This document shows positions 1 to 10,844 of a DNA stretch of 64,000 nucleotides, one piece after another. The notes under the pieces were generated by a model that worked only from the letters and a program-made list of their open reading frames with translations, had not been told where the DNA came from and made no database searches. The stretch is from Moesziomyces globuligerus (lineage: Eukaryota; Basidiomycota; Ustilaginomycetes; Ustilaginales; Ustilaginaceae). The stretch is taken from positions 248,001 to 312,000 of the forward strand of contig JARVLF010000013.1 of the NCBI GenBank assembly GCA_030849465.1, written 5' to 3'. A program made the position numbers and the translations under genes. Position 1 is the stretch's first letter. Every line of letters starts with the position of its first letter.

Positions 1-177
1 GATGAGCTCCTTCTTGGCTAGGTTCTCGTACTCGTCGATGGTGCGCTCGAGCGAGGAGAGCGATACCGTGACGGGGCCGAAGGCGGTGGACGAGCTGTCT
101 GGTTCCGAGTCGATGCGCGAGAGATCGGACTGGATCGACGAGAACTGGCGCAGCGCCTGGTTGTAGAGCGAGTTCAT
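1..177 (-). CDS. BOS1: BOS1/membrin-type Golgi SNARE, N-terminal 59 codons only
   Basis: The reading frame starts at the ATG at 177-175 on the minus strand and runs off the window edge with no stop. The 59 visible residues begin MNSLYNQALRQFSSIQSDLS and continue as an amphipathic helix with an SLERTIDEYENLAKKEL segment. This matches the start of Bos1/membrin, the Qb-SNARE for ER-to-Golgi vesicle fusion, in which an MNxLYN start is followed by a long helical N-terminal domain. The SNARE motif and the membrane anchor lie outside the window. The call rests only on this N-terminal signature, so a related Golgi Qb-SNARE such as Gos1 cannot be fully excluded. The gene is divergently oriented from the methyltransferase gene at 859. 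Confidence 0.7.
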   Translation of the reverse strand, partial: MNSLYNQALRQFSSIQSDLSRIDSEPDSSSTAFGPVTVSLSSLERTIDEYENLAKKELI

Positions 178-484
178 CGTGCGCGCCGGGGGATCCGCCA
201 GCGCAGGGCAGGCAGACAGGCGAGCTGGAGGGAAGGTGTGGAGCTGCTGATCGCCACGAGTGTGCGTGTTAGCTGCTTAGGGTGATCGCAGCATCGTGTC
301 GATGCGAAGGACGGAGGAGAGGAGGGAGAAGATGCGCGCACAGAGATGCGAGTGTGAGTGCGGCTGGTGTTGTTCTCGGACCTCGGGGCGTTTGGCTGCA
401 GCTGCGCTGCTCAGCCCACGCCGCTTTCAGCGTGGCCACCCAAGGCGTCGGCTGCTGTCCGAAGGCGTGAGTGAGTGCAGTCAC

Positions 485-536
485 AGACTGCACTCTGTGA
501 CTGCACTCTGTGACTGCACTCTGTGACTGCACTCGG
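485..536. repeat. 13-bp tandem repeat, four copies
   Basis: Four consecutive 13-bp units of the form tgactgcactctg (first and last slightly changed) lie in the shared upstream region of BOS1 and PRMT1. The sequence just before them, gagtgcagtcac, is a partial inverted copy, so the block could fold into a hairpin. The rest of 178-858 holds no gene that I can support. Confidence 0.8.
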
Positions 537-591
537 CGTCCTCTGCTGCCGATGCAACTTTGAAACGTGCGCGAAAACGAGGCAGTGTTAG

Positions 592-1899
<1,308 letters not shown>

Positions 1900-2017
1900 T
1901 CCCGCTCCCCTTTGCATCTGTAAATAAAATCTCACTTGCTCGCAATCCTTCACGGCATTTAGACCTCTCGCTTTTTCTCTCTCTCGTTTCAACTGGGATG
2001 GTTGCTGCATTGCGTGG

Positions 2018-3373
2018 CTAGAACGAGACGACCTTTGCCGACTTTTGCTTTTTGCTGGGTGGGTTGGCAGCCTTGGTTTCGTGTTCGACCTGGGCGCGCT
2101 TGCGGGCGAAGCTGTGGAAATCGTCCTCGTCGCCGCCCTTTGCGCCGTCTTCGCGCGTGGAGCCGACGATGAGCTGGTTGACGAGGCTCTTTGCCTGCTT
2201 GTCTGTGTTGCGTCTGCCCTCGTTGCGGAGCGAAAGCGGGCAGTCCTTGGCGAGATGCTCGACCGAGGAGCAGAGCTTGCACGAGCCGCCCTCGGGGTAG
2301 ACGCCGCGGCCGGCGTTGTTGGGGCACTTGGACGAGAGATGACCCTTGGAGTGGCAGATGAAGCAAGTGGCGTACGGCAGCTCGTCGTTCTTGAGCGCCG
2401 GTTTGCGGCATCGGGAGAGCGTGTGTTCGGTCGAACCGCAGCGGAAGCAGATGCCGACAGCATCACGACCCACCATGGGCGCGTCCGGAGCGTCGGTCTT
2501 GAGCGCCACCGACTGAGCATCGAGCGCATTGGGGCACTCCTTGGCCGAATGTCCCATGCCTCGGCAGGCAAAGCATTTGAGCTTGGCCTGGCGCTGCTCG
2601 GCGCGCTCCTCGCGACGTGCATCGCGACGATCCATGCGCCTCTGCTCCTCGCCCTGCTGCTGCCATCCTCCGCTTGCAGCGCCGTGCGAGGCACCGTAGC
2701 CATTGGCTTGCCCACCGCGCGCTCCCCATCCGCCATCTCCGCCCATGGCTGGAGCAGGTGTAGACCAGTCCTCGCCCTTCTGCCGCGACTGCCACATGGT
2801 GTCCGACTGCGCCGCACCCAGACGGATGAGCTGCCCCTTGGGCCCGTACTCGAACGAGCCAAACATCTGCTCCACCTGGCGTTCCACATCGCGCGTCATC
2901 TTCTGGAAGCGCTTGCGGCTCTCGTCGTTCTTGGCCTTCTTCGCCTTGAGCTTGAGCAGCTTCGCCCGCTTCAGCAGCTTCTCCACCGTCGGCGGCTCCG
3001 CAGGGTCCGCAACAGCATCCTGCGGGGCAGCGGCTGCAGACGAAGACTCTGCCACGGGCTCCGTGGTCGCGGCATCGTCTGCCTCGGAGGCCGCAGCCGA
3101 GGTGGACGCCACCGGCTCCGCGGCCGCTGCGTCAGCGTCCTCTTCGCTGCTTCTTGACTTCTTCTCCTTCTTCTCCTTCTTCTCCTTCTTCTCCTTCTTG
3201 CTCTTCTTGTCCTTGGAGGGGGTGTCGGGGAGTGGCTCGGTGGCTGTGGGCTGTGTGGGGAGCTTGGCGGGGGACATGGAGGCGGAGGCGGAGGTGGTTT
3301 CGGGCTCGGAGTCGGAATCGACCATCTTCTTGGCAAGCGCGTGCCTGCCGTCTAGCTTTGTGTATCTCGTCAT
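2018..3373 (-). CDS. ZCCHC9-like protein with four CCHC zinc knuckles
   Basis: The 451-aa product starts at the ATG at 3373, giving MTRYTKLDGR, which resembles the MTRW start of ZCCHC9. An acidic/Ser/Ala-rich N-terminal third contains a low-complexity lysine block of repeated KKE units near residues 75-90. Four CX2CX4HX4C knuckles follow at about 265-380: CFACRGMGHSAKEC, CFRCGSTEHTLSRC, CFICHSKGHLSSKC and CKLCSSVEHLAKDC. A basic tail ends in KKQKSAKVVSF. ZCCHC9 family proteins are nucleolar RNA-binding factors tied to ribosome biogenesis or exosome recruitment; the function here is inferred from the family. The frame is open upstream of 3373, but an earlier start at 3541 would add residues with no homology. 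The gene converges on the PRMT1 gene. Confidence 0.85.
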   Translation of the reverse strand: MTRYTKLDGRHALAKKMVDSDSEPETTSASASMSPAKLPTQPTATEPLPDTPSKDKKSKKEKKEKKEKKEKKSRSSEEDADAAAAEPVASTSAAASEADDAATTEPVAESSSAAAAPQDAVADPAEPPTVEKLLKRAKLLKLKAKKAKNDESRKRFQKMTRDVERQVEQMFGSFEYGPKGQLIRLGAAQSDTMWQSRQKGEDWSTPAPAMGGDGGWGARGGQANGYGASHGAASGGWQQQGEEQRRMDRRDARREERAEQRQAKLKCFACRGMGHSAKECPNALDAQSVALKTDAPDAPMVGRDAVGICFRCGSTEHTLSRCRKPALKNDELPYATCFICHSKGHLSSKCPNNAGRGVYPEGGSCKLCSSVEHLAKDCPLSLRNEGRRNTDKQAKSLVNQLIVGSTREDGAKGGDEDDFHSFARKRAQVEHETKAANPPSKKQKSAKVVSF

Positions 3374-3700
3374 GGCGTATAGATGCGCAGGCGATGGTGT
3401 GGGATGCTGATGGTCGTCGGCAATGATGGAGCATCGTAGGCAAACAGGCCGGCTCGTCTCCACAAAATTTTCCCTAAAATTTCGCGCAGCAGCCGAACGA
3501 CATCCGCCCTTCTTCGCAGGGTCCAACCTTTTTTTGGTCACACGCCACCATCATGTGCCTTTCTCCGCGCTAACATCTTTGAAAATGGCCGCGAGGATTG
3601 GTGGAGGCGTTTGGACGTTTGGGCCACGTCGACACGCCCCGACCGCCGCCTTGCGCTTGTTGCCGTCGTCCATCACCATCACCTGCACATCCCACACATC

Positions 3701-4981
3701 ATGGAAGAGATCCGAAAGATCCCGCCTGTGACGCGCACCATCTTGGGAGCTACGGGCGCGGTGACGCTGCCGTGCCTCTTGGCCATGGCGTCTCCTTGGC
3801 GCTTCGCGCTCTCCTGGCCGCTCGTCGTCTCCAAGCTACAAGTGCACCGGATCTTTACCTGCTTCTTCTACGGCGGCACGGGGCTCAAACTGCTATTCGA
3901 CGTCTTCCTCATCTTTCGCAACAGCACTGACCTCGAGCTCAACCACTTTGGTCGACGCACCGCCGCCTACACCTGGTCGCTCCTCTTCATGGGCGCCGTC
4001 ATCCTCGCGACCAACCACCCGCTGGGATCGCCGATCCTCTTCGGCCCCATGCTCAATGCGCTCGTTTACGTGTGGAGCCGAGCCAACCCGCACGGCAGCG
4101 TCTCGTTCTTCGGCATGGTCAACTGCCCCGCGCGCTGGCTGCCGTACGTCTATATCGGCATCGACCTCCTCCAGGCTGGACCGGGGCTGGCGATCCAGAG
4201 CGCGACGGGCCTGCTCGCGGGATATGCGTACTGGATGCTTGATCAGGTGCTGCCTGGGCAGAGACGCGGGCGAGCGAGGGGCAGGAGCTACATCCCGACG
4301 CCCGGCGTGCTCGAGAGGATGTTGCCCGATTCGATCGATCCCGCATTGGTCGGCCAGAGGATGGGCGACAGGAATGCGCGCCGGGTCGCGGGCGGGACCG
4401 TGTGGAACGCCGCACGCGACCGTGGAAACCGGCTGGACCAGGGTCCGGCGAGTCCCAGGCCGACTAGCATCGCGAGCGCGCTCGGCGCCCGAACCAGCTC
4501 GACATTCTCAGCGTTGAATCCCTTCCGATCCTCGTCGCGGTCTGGGCCGCAGGCTGCAGGTCCGAACCGCGAGGAGATGCTCGCCGCAGCCGAACGAAGG
4601 CTCCGTGCCAATCAATCTTCGTCCATTGTCGGACGCAATGCGTCGGAACGCACTGCTCCCCAGCCTGCAGGCTCGAATACGCCCGGATCGACCAGCCTCA
4701 ATGCACGTCCTGCCGCCGCGGCCTCGGCCAGCCCGAGCGCCAACCTGCGAAAGACAGCCGCGGCTTCGTCGCAGAGCAACATGTTCACGTTCGGTCAGCT
4801 CAACACCGCCGCGCGCGACGACGCCGAGGAGGACCACAGCTCCAGCGGCGGCGCCGTCGCCGAACAGCGCTGGAACAAGGGCAAGTCCAAGGCACGCGAC
4901 AGCGACGACGAAGACCACGCATCCGCTCAGCCCGCTTCGACCCACACGTGGGGTACGGGCGGCCAGAGACTCGGCGAGTGA
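3701..4981 (+). CDS. DFM1: Derlin (Dfm1/Der1 family) with C-terminal SHP box
   Basis: The 426-aa product is a derlin, a rhomboid pseudoprotease of the ER membrane used in ER-associated degradation. The derlin core covers about the first 200 residues: an EEIRKIPPVTR start, several hydrophobic segments, the HRIFTCFFYGG loop equivalent to the derlin WR loop, and a late GLLAGYAYWML helix. The last 225 residues are a Ser/Ala/Arg-rich cytosolic tail. The protein ends HTWGTGGQRLGE, which matches the SHP box of Derlin-1 and Dfm1 that docks Cdc48/p97. The ATG at 3701 is chosen because it directly precedes the conserved derlin start. The gene is divergent from the zinc-knuckle gene and converges on the carboxypeptidase gene. 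The tail is longer than in most derlins. Confidence 0.93.
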   Translation: MEEIRKIPPVTRTILGATGAVTLPCLLAMASPWRFALSWPLVVSKLQVHRIFTCFFYGGTGLKLLFDVFLIFRNSTDLELNHFGRRTAAYTWSLLFMGAVILATNHPLGSPILFGPMLNALVYVWSRANPHGSVSFFGMVNCPARWLPYVYIGIDLLQAGPGLAIQSATGLLAGYAYWMLDQVLPGQRRGRARGRSYIPTPGVLERMLPDSIDPALVGQRMGDRNARRVAGGTVWNAARDRGNRLDQGPASPRPTSIASALGARTSSTFSALNPFRSSSRSGPQAAGPNREEMLAAAERRLRANQSSSIVGRNASERTAPQPAGSNTPGSTSLNARPAAAASASPSANLRKTAAASSQSNMFTFGQLNTAARDDAEEDHSSSGGAVAEQRWNKGKSKARDSDDEDHASAQPASTHTWGTGGQRLGE

Positions 4982-5061
4982 AGCGCACCCAGCTGGTTCC
5001 GATGCAATCGCAGCACTAGCAACAAGATTCGTCAGCATTGGGTGCATTCCTAAAGACCGGG

Positions 5062-6900
5062 TCAGAGGTCGGTGTGAGCGCTGACAGCCTGGATGAGGAG
5101 CGAGTAGAACTGGGCGGCCTTGAGGAGGCCATGGATGGGGGTGCTTTCGTCGACCGTGTGGATGTTGTCGCTGCCACCTTTGATGGGGAAGGGACGGTCC
5201 GAGCCGGGGCTGAAGCGGAAGATGTGGCGCGTCAGCTTCCAGTAGCTTTTTGTATCCGTGTTGCCGCCCATCACGTCCGGTGCCACCAGGATCCCGGGCC
5301 ACACGGCACGGATCGTTCCCTGCAGCAGCGCCCACGGCTTGGCGTCGAGCGGTGTATACGGCGCAGGCTCAAGCGCCGAGTTGAACGCATCCGATAGCAC
5401 CACCTTGCCCTCGCCTCCCCCGCTGGACTGCGTGATGAAGGACCACGCCTCCCCATCACCCGCGATCTTGAGACCAAGACGATGAGCAACGGGCTCCAGC
5501 GCATCGTAGACGTGCTGACGCACCACCGCTGTGGACGAGGCGATATCGATACGATGGTTGATCACCGCGCTCGCCTGTTCGGGAAGCGCATTGATCTTGA
5601 CCCCGCCAGCGATGAGGTCCACCGCCTGCGTCGTCTGGAAGCCGAAGCGCTGATCACGCGTCATGAGCTGCAGCACCTTGTCTGCCTGTCGCTGCAACTT
5701 GCGCCTCCCCCACTTGCCCAGATGCGCGTGCTCGAGGCGCGCGAGCTTCTCGAGAGCGCGCGACAGCGTTGTATCCGCCTTGGGTGCATCGCGCGTGCAC
5801 TGCAAATACTGCAGGGCGGGATGCTTGTTTTTGCCCGTCACGTCGAGCGACGCCTCGTACGGATCCGCCTCGACCGCCGTGATGAGCTGAGCGAGCAGGC
5901 CGATCGAAGTGTGCTTGCGCGGCGCGGACGAATGGCCACCAGGCGTATGCACAGTGATGCGCACATCGAGGTAGCCCTTCTCGGCGACGGTGGGCGCTGC
6001 GACGGGAATGCCGAGGTTGAGGTCGATGCTGCCGCCCTCGTCAACGATGAGCGCGACGCCGTCGTTGCCGTAGCGCTGCACGAGGAAGGCCGCGAGCTGC
6101 TCGCCGCCCTGCGTGCCCGAGCTCTCCTCGTCGAATCCAAACGAGGCGACCACGGTTCGTCTCGGCTCATAGCCGGAGCGCAGCACGCTCTCGAGCGTCG
6201 CGAGGATCGAGACGAGCGAAGCCTTGCAGTCGCCCGCGCCACGGCCCCACACCAGGCCGAGCTGCTCGTCAACGAAGCCCGAAAACGGAGGATGCGTCCA
6301 CGCACCCACGGTCTCGGGCTCGACGGGCACGACATCCTGATGCGCCATCAGCACCAGCGGCGGAAGCGAGGCGTCCGAGCCGGGAAGCGTGTACAGGAGG
6401 CCCCACTCGTTGACGCGCTCGAGGCGGATGCGCGAGCCCGGCGCATGTACGAGAGGGAAAGCTGTTCGGAGGTAGGCGTGCAAGGGTGCGAAGACAGAAT
6501 CCCAACGCGAAGGATCCTGTTGCACGGTCGGCCAGTCATCGCCAACTGAGGTATCCACCTGGACGGCACCGGAGAGAAGTCGAGCGAGGTCCATGTCCGA
6601 GGGCAGCTCGATGCCGCTGGTGCCGTTGGCTGCCGGAAGCTCGAGCGGAGGCACCTGCGGACACGCCTCATTGCCCGGATGCGCACCGCTTGCTTGCGAG
6701 AGGGAAGGAAGAGCTGCCCAGGGAGCGGATCGAGGGACAGACAGTGCGGGCAGGAAAGAGATGCCGGACATGTGCAGCAGCACCAAGGTGAGGCAGCACT
6801 GCAACGCCAGGACGCATCTGAGCAGGCGTGCGTGTCGCTCGAAGAACGACTGTTCGCGCAGCGGCGCTAGACCGAGTGGATGCTTGATGTCAGCTCCCAT
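5062..6900 (-). CDS. CPS1: Carboxypeptidase S-like M20 metallopeptidase
   Basis: The 612-aa product belongs to peptidase family M20A. A cytosolic N-terminus of about 26 residues is followed by one hydrophobic segment (about 27-45, rich in Leu/Val/Cys), which fits the type II signal anchor of yeast vacuolar carboxypeptidase S. Metal-site motifs are visible: LVLMAHQD with H187, GRGAGDCK with bridging D224, the catalytic pair E258-E259 in FDEESSGTQGGE, an LIVDEGG segment, and a late histidine in TRHIFRFSP. The role is release of C-terminal residues from peptides in the vacuole for nitrogen recycling. The start at 6900 is the first ATG that places the anchor near the N-terminus. The gene is intron-free and divergent from the F-box-like gene at 7174. 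Confidence 0.93.
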   Translation of the reverse strand: MGADIKHPLGLAPLREQSFFERHARLLRCVLALQCCLTLVLLHMSGISFLPALSVPRSAPWAALPSLSQASGAHPGNEACPQVPPLELPAANGTSGIELPSDMDLARLLSGAVQVDTSVGDDWPTVQQDPSRWDSVFAPLHAYLRTAFPLVHAPGSRIRLERVNEWGLLYTLPGSDASLPPLVLMAHQDVVPVEPETVGAWTHPPFSGFVDEQLGLVWGRGAGDCKASLVSILATLESVLRSGYEPRRTVVASFGFDEESSGTQGGEQLAAFLVQRYGNDGVALIVDEGGSIDLNLGIPVAAPTVAEKGYLDVRITVHTPGGHSSAPRKHTSIGLLAQLITAVEADPYEASLDVTGKNKHPALQYLQCTRDAPKADTTLSRALEKLARLEHAHLGKWGRRKLQRQADKVLQLMTRDQRFGFQTTQAVDLIAGGVKINALPEQASAVINHRIDIASSTAVVRQHVYDALEPVAHRLGLKIAGDGEAWSFITQSSGGGEGKVVLSDAFNSALEPAPYTPLDAKPWALLQGTIRAVWPGILVAPDVMGGNTDTKSYWKLTRHIFRFSPGSDRPFPIKGGSDNIHTVDESTPIHGLLKAAQFYSLLIQAVSAHTDL

Positions 6901-7173
6901 TTCGGGAAGACTGCTGCCGAGGAGGAGATGGGATGATGGGGTTGTGGTGGTAAGATGGCAAGGGCCCCGGGTCGTGTGATGCATCCAACCGATAAGCGAG
7001 TCACACCGCTGATGCGCTATGTGACACGAAGCGTGCATTGGCCACCTGCCTTGAGCTCCACATCCGGTGAAATGCGTGTTTGGACCCTGAACACTTCTGG
7101 ACCCCTTTCGCTGAGCGCCATCTTGGACTCTGACCATCACAGCCATACGACGTACACATGCCCAAGGCGAGGC

Positions 7174-8712
7174 ATGACACGCGCACTTCCCGCCGAGCTG
7201 CTCGCGCGTATCGTCGGCTATCTGCAGCCCACCCTTGACCCTTACTCATCGACGCTGCCGCACGCCTCGGGCTCGGATCTCGACGACGCTCCTGCCGTCC
7301 CGACGGGCACGAGCGCGCACCTACTGTCTGCGTCGCTCTCCTGCTCATTGCTGCATGACCTCGCGCAGGATGCGCTCTACCGTGCGCCGCTCGTGCGGAC
7401 GCTCAAGTCGCTCAACCTGCTCGCTGCTACGCTCGCTGCCGACGCCAAGCTGAGCTCCTCCGCCCGTCGCCACACCTCGTCCACCCGTGCGGGCTTGATA
7501 CGCGCCATCCACTTGCCTCCCGGGGACGGACTCTTGCAACCGGGGGATACGCTGGCCGATCAGACAAGGTATGTCGACAGCCTTCGCGTGCTGTTCGACC
7601 ATGCCGACCAGCTCGACTTTGTCGCGCTCGAGCACCGCCAGGCCGGCGCGGCGCTGCTCCAGCTCCTCCATCCGCACACCGTCTGCCGCCCGCGCAGGCT
7701 CACACTCTCCAATCTGTCGTTCTCGGCTCCGCCCTTTTCGACGACGACGTCGCTCGCGCCGCTCTCGCAGCTGACGCACCTGCATCTCATCAAGATCGTC
7801 CCGCCGCCCGCCCTCATCTCGTTCGTGGTGGGCGAGGCGATTCACGCCGAGGAGCAGGGCAACGTGCCCGAGAGCGTCGACAGGGGATTGTCACCTTGCG
7901 CGTCGCTCGAGTGTCTGAGGCTCTCATTATTGCCGCCGGACGCACTGGTGGAGTTCGAAGCGTATATTGCATGGAGGAAGGCATGGAGGGTGTATGAGCA
8001 GTTGGACGCTCAGCAGCAGGCGCACTTGCCAGCTCCGCGCGCGCCGCTCGGGCCGGCAAGAAGGTTCGCGGTGCAGGAAGCGCTGTACGACCTTGCCATA
8101 CGCGCGGCCCGTCTCCCTCATCTTCGCCTCGTGTTGCTCGAGCTCAGTCCGCTCGGCCCGCTGTCCTCGCCATCGCCTTCGTCGCGCGATGCAGCGCTGC
8201 GCGTCACCAAGCCTCGAGGGGTGCGTGGAGAGCGACGAGCTCGATGGGACGACCCACACTACTTCCATGCCGCCCTGCGCCGAGAAGACCACGAGGATGA
8301 TGCTGCCGCGACGAACGGCAGCAGGCAAGGTGGGACGGTGACGGAGGAGGAGCTGCGGACCGAGGAGCGCGATCGGTACTGGCGTCTGGTCGAGGCGGGG
8401 AAGCTTGCGCTCGCGCGTTTGTGGCGCGAGAGCAGTGAGCGCTTACCCGAACTGCGCGTTGTGCCGGCACGGCCTAACGGGCACGACCGCCGCGAAGGCT
8501 TCCTCGACTACCACTGCCAGACCTCTGCCGGCGCAGGCGCAGAGGTTGGATGCTGGGCGGACGCGGACGTATTCGAGCTGGTCAGCCACTCGCCGTTCCT
8601 GTCGTATCGCATCGACGAGGCTGACACGGCATGGTACTGGACCGGCGAACTACCGCGTTCCACAACCTGCGGAGGAGAGACGTTACATTTGCCATCACGT
8701 ATTCCACTCTGA
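7174..8712 (+). CDS. F-box-like protein, otherwise unknown
   Basis: The 512-aa product begins MTRALPAELLARIVGYLQ, a plausible F-box start (LP-E-L--I--YL), followed by an LSCSLLHDLAQDALYR segment that resembles the second F-box helix. The body is leucine-rich with alternating hydrophobic stretches (for example LTHLHLIKIV and LPHLRLVLLEL), which may be degenerate leucine-rich repeats. If correct, it would be a substrate receptor for an SCF ubiquitin ligase. I cannot assign an orthologue or a substrate. The ATG at 7174 is chosen because the F-box begins there. Its end lies 47 bp from the convergent TAD1 gene. Confidence 0.7.
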   Translation: MTRALPAELLARIVGYLQPTLDPYSSTLPHASGSDLDDAPAVPTGTSAHLLSASLSCSLLHDLAQDALYRAPLVRTLKSLNLLAATLAADAKLSSSARRHTSSTRAGLIRAIHLPPGDGLLQPGDTLADQTRYVDSLRVLFDHADQLDFVALEHRQAGAALLQLLHPHTVCRPRRLTLSNLSFSAPPFSTTTSLAPLSQLTHLHLIKIVPPPALISFVVGEAIHAEEQGNVPESVDRGLSPCASLECLRLSLLPPDALVEFEAYIAWRKAWRVYEQLDAQQQAHLPAPRAPLGPARRFAVQEALYDLAIRAARLPHLRLVLLELSPLGPLSSPSPSSRDAALRVTKPRGVRGERRARWDDPHYFHAALRREDHEDDAAATNGSRQGGTVTEEELRTEERDRYWRLVEAGKLALARLWRESSERLPELRVVPARPNGHDRREGFLDYHCQTSAGAGAEVGCWADADVFELVSHSPFLSYRIDEADTAWYWTGELPRSTTCGGETLHLPSRIPL

Positions 8713-8759
8713 TCGCAGCCCCATCCCCGAGACTGATCTAGAGCTGCGTTCTGTGTGGC

Positions 8760-10313
8760 TCAGGTGTCGGTGCGGTTTCCATCGAGGTCGAACTGCGCCA
8801 AGCTGGTCGGGTTGCGAAGCCATGCATGAAATGGTGCTGCATCAGACGCTACCACGAGGTCGGTGGCAGCCAAAGCAGGCGTGGTGCTGACCGCTGTGGC
8901 ACGCGACGCACGCGCGAGGAAGCTCTCTACCACCTGCTGGCTAGCTTGGCGCGGACCGAGCACGGCGTCCTTTGCGCCTCTGTACGCGCTGGTACCATGC
9001 CCCAGTCCACCCTCCTTCGCATCTGCGTACCGCAGTTCATCAGGTAGACTGCGGCCGACTTTATGCAGTACGGCGACGACGGCGACAAAGTAGTTGAGCC
9101 TACACAGCGCCGACCTCGCTGTCGCCTTGAGCGGCTGCGCGCCCTTGCGCTTGGTAGGCGCGCCCATCCTGGTGCCCGAGGCCAGGTTCTCGGTCTTGCC
9201 CGCTCCGCCTTCTGCCACAGGGCGGACATGCACGATCGAGTTGACACAGCTCTCTGGCTCGTCACCCGCACGGACGAGGTCGAGCTTGGCCTCCTTGCTG
9301 TCCGGGAACATGGCGGACGCCCAGCCAACGTCAATGTCGCTCCCACCTTGCCGGCCTGGGGAGGTACGTCCGATGGCACGTCGACAGTCATCGGCCAGAA
9401 CACGTCTCAGCTGATCTACGCGCGTGGGCTCGTGTGGGAAGATGTGGCGGAGCGGATGGTCGGCGATGGTGATCGAGGTGATGTGGATGGGTGCGACGAG
9501 GGCCGAGAGGAGTGCGCCCTGGATACCGACGCCCGGTGTGGACCAGAGGGAGAGCTTGTCGGTGCACGACATGCAGATGCTGGGCGGTGCGTCCGGACGG
9601 CCTGGTTTGGTGCGTAGCGATGCGGTGCTTGCCGAACGCAGCGCATCGTGCTGGGTCGAACCGGCGCGTCCACGCATCACATCAACGCCGACACTGCGGC
9701 TCGCAGCCAGCTCGATCCCTGAGTCGGAGGAAGTCTGCGAGAGGGTTGCGTCCAAAAGCTCTCCCGGGCTAGCAGCGTCTGGTTTTTGCACCGCAGCGTC
9801 TTGAGCGGCGCGCTGAAACTCGAGCAGCCGGTTCGAGGCCGCGCCGCACGGTAGCGTCGACACATACAGGTGACACCGCACATGCTGCTTCAGCCTCCAC
9901 AGACCATCTATGTGCGGCTCGAAGAGCGCGTCGGAGGGAGCGGTCGGTGAGGCGAGCTCGTGCTCGAGGCGGTGGAGGAGCCAGAGGCGGGCGGCGCGGC
10001 GGGCGAGGATTTCGGCATGCTGGTCGTGGAGCACATCGCCGTACAGCGGCAGCGATGCATACGGTAGACATCGAAGTCCGGTCGCCAGCGATATGAGCGA
10101 GTATTCGCGCTGCTGATGCGATCCGTCGCGCGGCCAGGAGAGCGCAAAGGCCGCGAGCACCGTCCACTCCAGGCGGCCGTTGGACTTGATGCCTGGTTTG
10201 GCGCCTCGGGGCGGCAATGACAAGTAGGTCGAGAGCGCCAACGAGGCGATGCGCTCGTGATCTACCGCATCCGACGACGTTGTGGAGCTGCCGGCAGCGA
10301 TGGCAGTCGACAT
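8760..10313 (-). CDS. TAD1: tRNA-specific adenosine deaminase 1 (A37 to inosine)
   Basis: The 517-aa product carries an ADAR/ADAT1-type deaminase domain, which converts A37 of tRNA-Ala to inosine. Visible hallmarks are the N-terminal GRLEWTVLAAFAL segment, the zinc/proton-shuttle motif HAEILARR, the STLPCGAAS motif and the CMSCTDK...GIQGALLS region, giving one His and two Cys zinc ligands plus the catalytic Glu. Relative to the usual PCGDAS motif, an alanine replaces the aspartate. The domain is split by low-complexity inserts, which explains the greater length than yeast Tad1 (about 400 aa). The start at 10313 is the ATG closest to the domain; another in-frame start at 10397 would add 28 residues. 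Confidence 0.9.
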   Translation of the reverse strand: MSTAIAAGSSTTSSDAVDHERIASLALSTYLSLPPRGAKPGIKSNGRLEWTVLAAFALSWPRDGSHQQREYSLISLATGLRCLPYASLPLYGDVLHDQHAEILARRAARLWLLHRLEHELASPTAPSDALFEPHIDGLWRLKQHVRCHLYVSTLPCGAASNRLLEFQRAAQDAAVQKPDAASPGELLDATLSQTSSDSGIELAASRSVGVDVMRGRAGSTQHDALRSASTASLRTKPGRPDAPPSICMSCTDKLSLWSTPGVGIQGALLSALVAPIHITSITIADHPLRHIFPHEPTRVDQLRRVLADDCRRAIGRTSPGRQGGSDIDVGWASAMFPDSKEAKLDLVRAGDEPESCVNSIVHVRPVAEGGAGKTENLASGTRMGAPTKRKGAQPLKATARSALCRLNYFVAVVAVLHKVGRSLPDELRYADAKEGGLGHGTSAYRGAKDAVLGPRQASQQVVESFLARASRATAVSTTPALAATDLVVASDAAPFHAWLRNPTSLAQFDLDGNRTDT

Positions 10314-10844
10314 GACTTGTGTCGCCGTGATCGTAGCTCCCGACGCTGAGCCATTCGAGCGGGAGAGGAAGATCAAGGGTCCAGCTGCCAAAACCAAGGC
10401 CCGAGTTCCGAGATCTCCTTTTTTGTCGATGCCAGTGTTAGGGTCAAAATATGAACATGCTGATGCGGTGCTCGTGCCAAGAGCTGTCGCGATTTGATTT
10501 TATTTATGCGGTGCATGTAGGCGCGCGTCACTGTGCGCTGCAGCTGTCCAACCATGCAGCTGTGCAACATTTATGCAACCATGATCAGCACAGCAAAGTT
10601 GAGCACGTTGAGCACAGCGCGTCGGCGTTGCTATTTCCATCCTGACTCGCAAATGCTTTGACAGGTCCCTGACCGTCGCTTGGCCACGTTGGCCTCCGTC
10701 CACCACCATGCTGATCCTTCTCACCACGATACCCAATCCCCCGTAGACATCCTCGTCCTTTCATACGTCAGGGAGAATACCCGGATCCTGTTTTACATAC
10801 ACCGTAGACACATCGCCCAACAGGACCGCACAGAACGACTCTTC

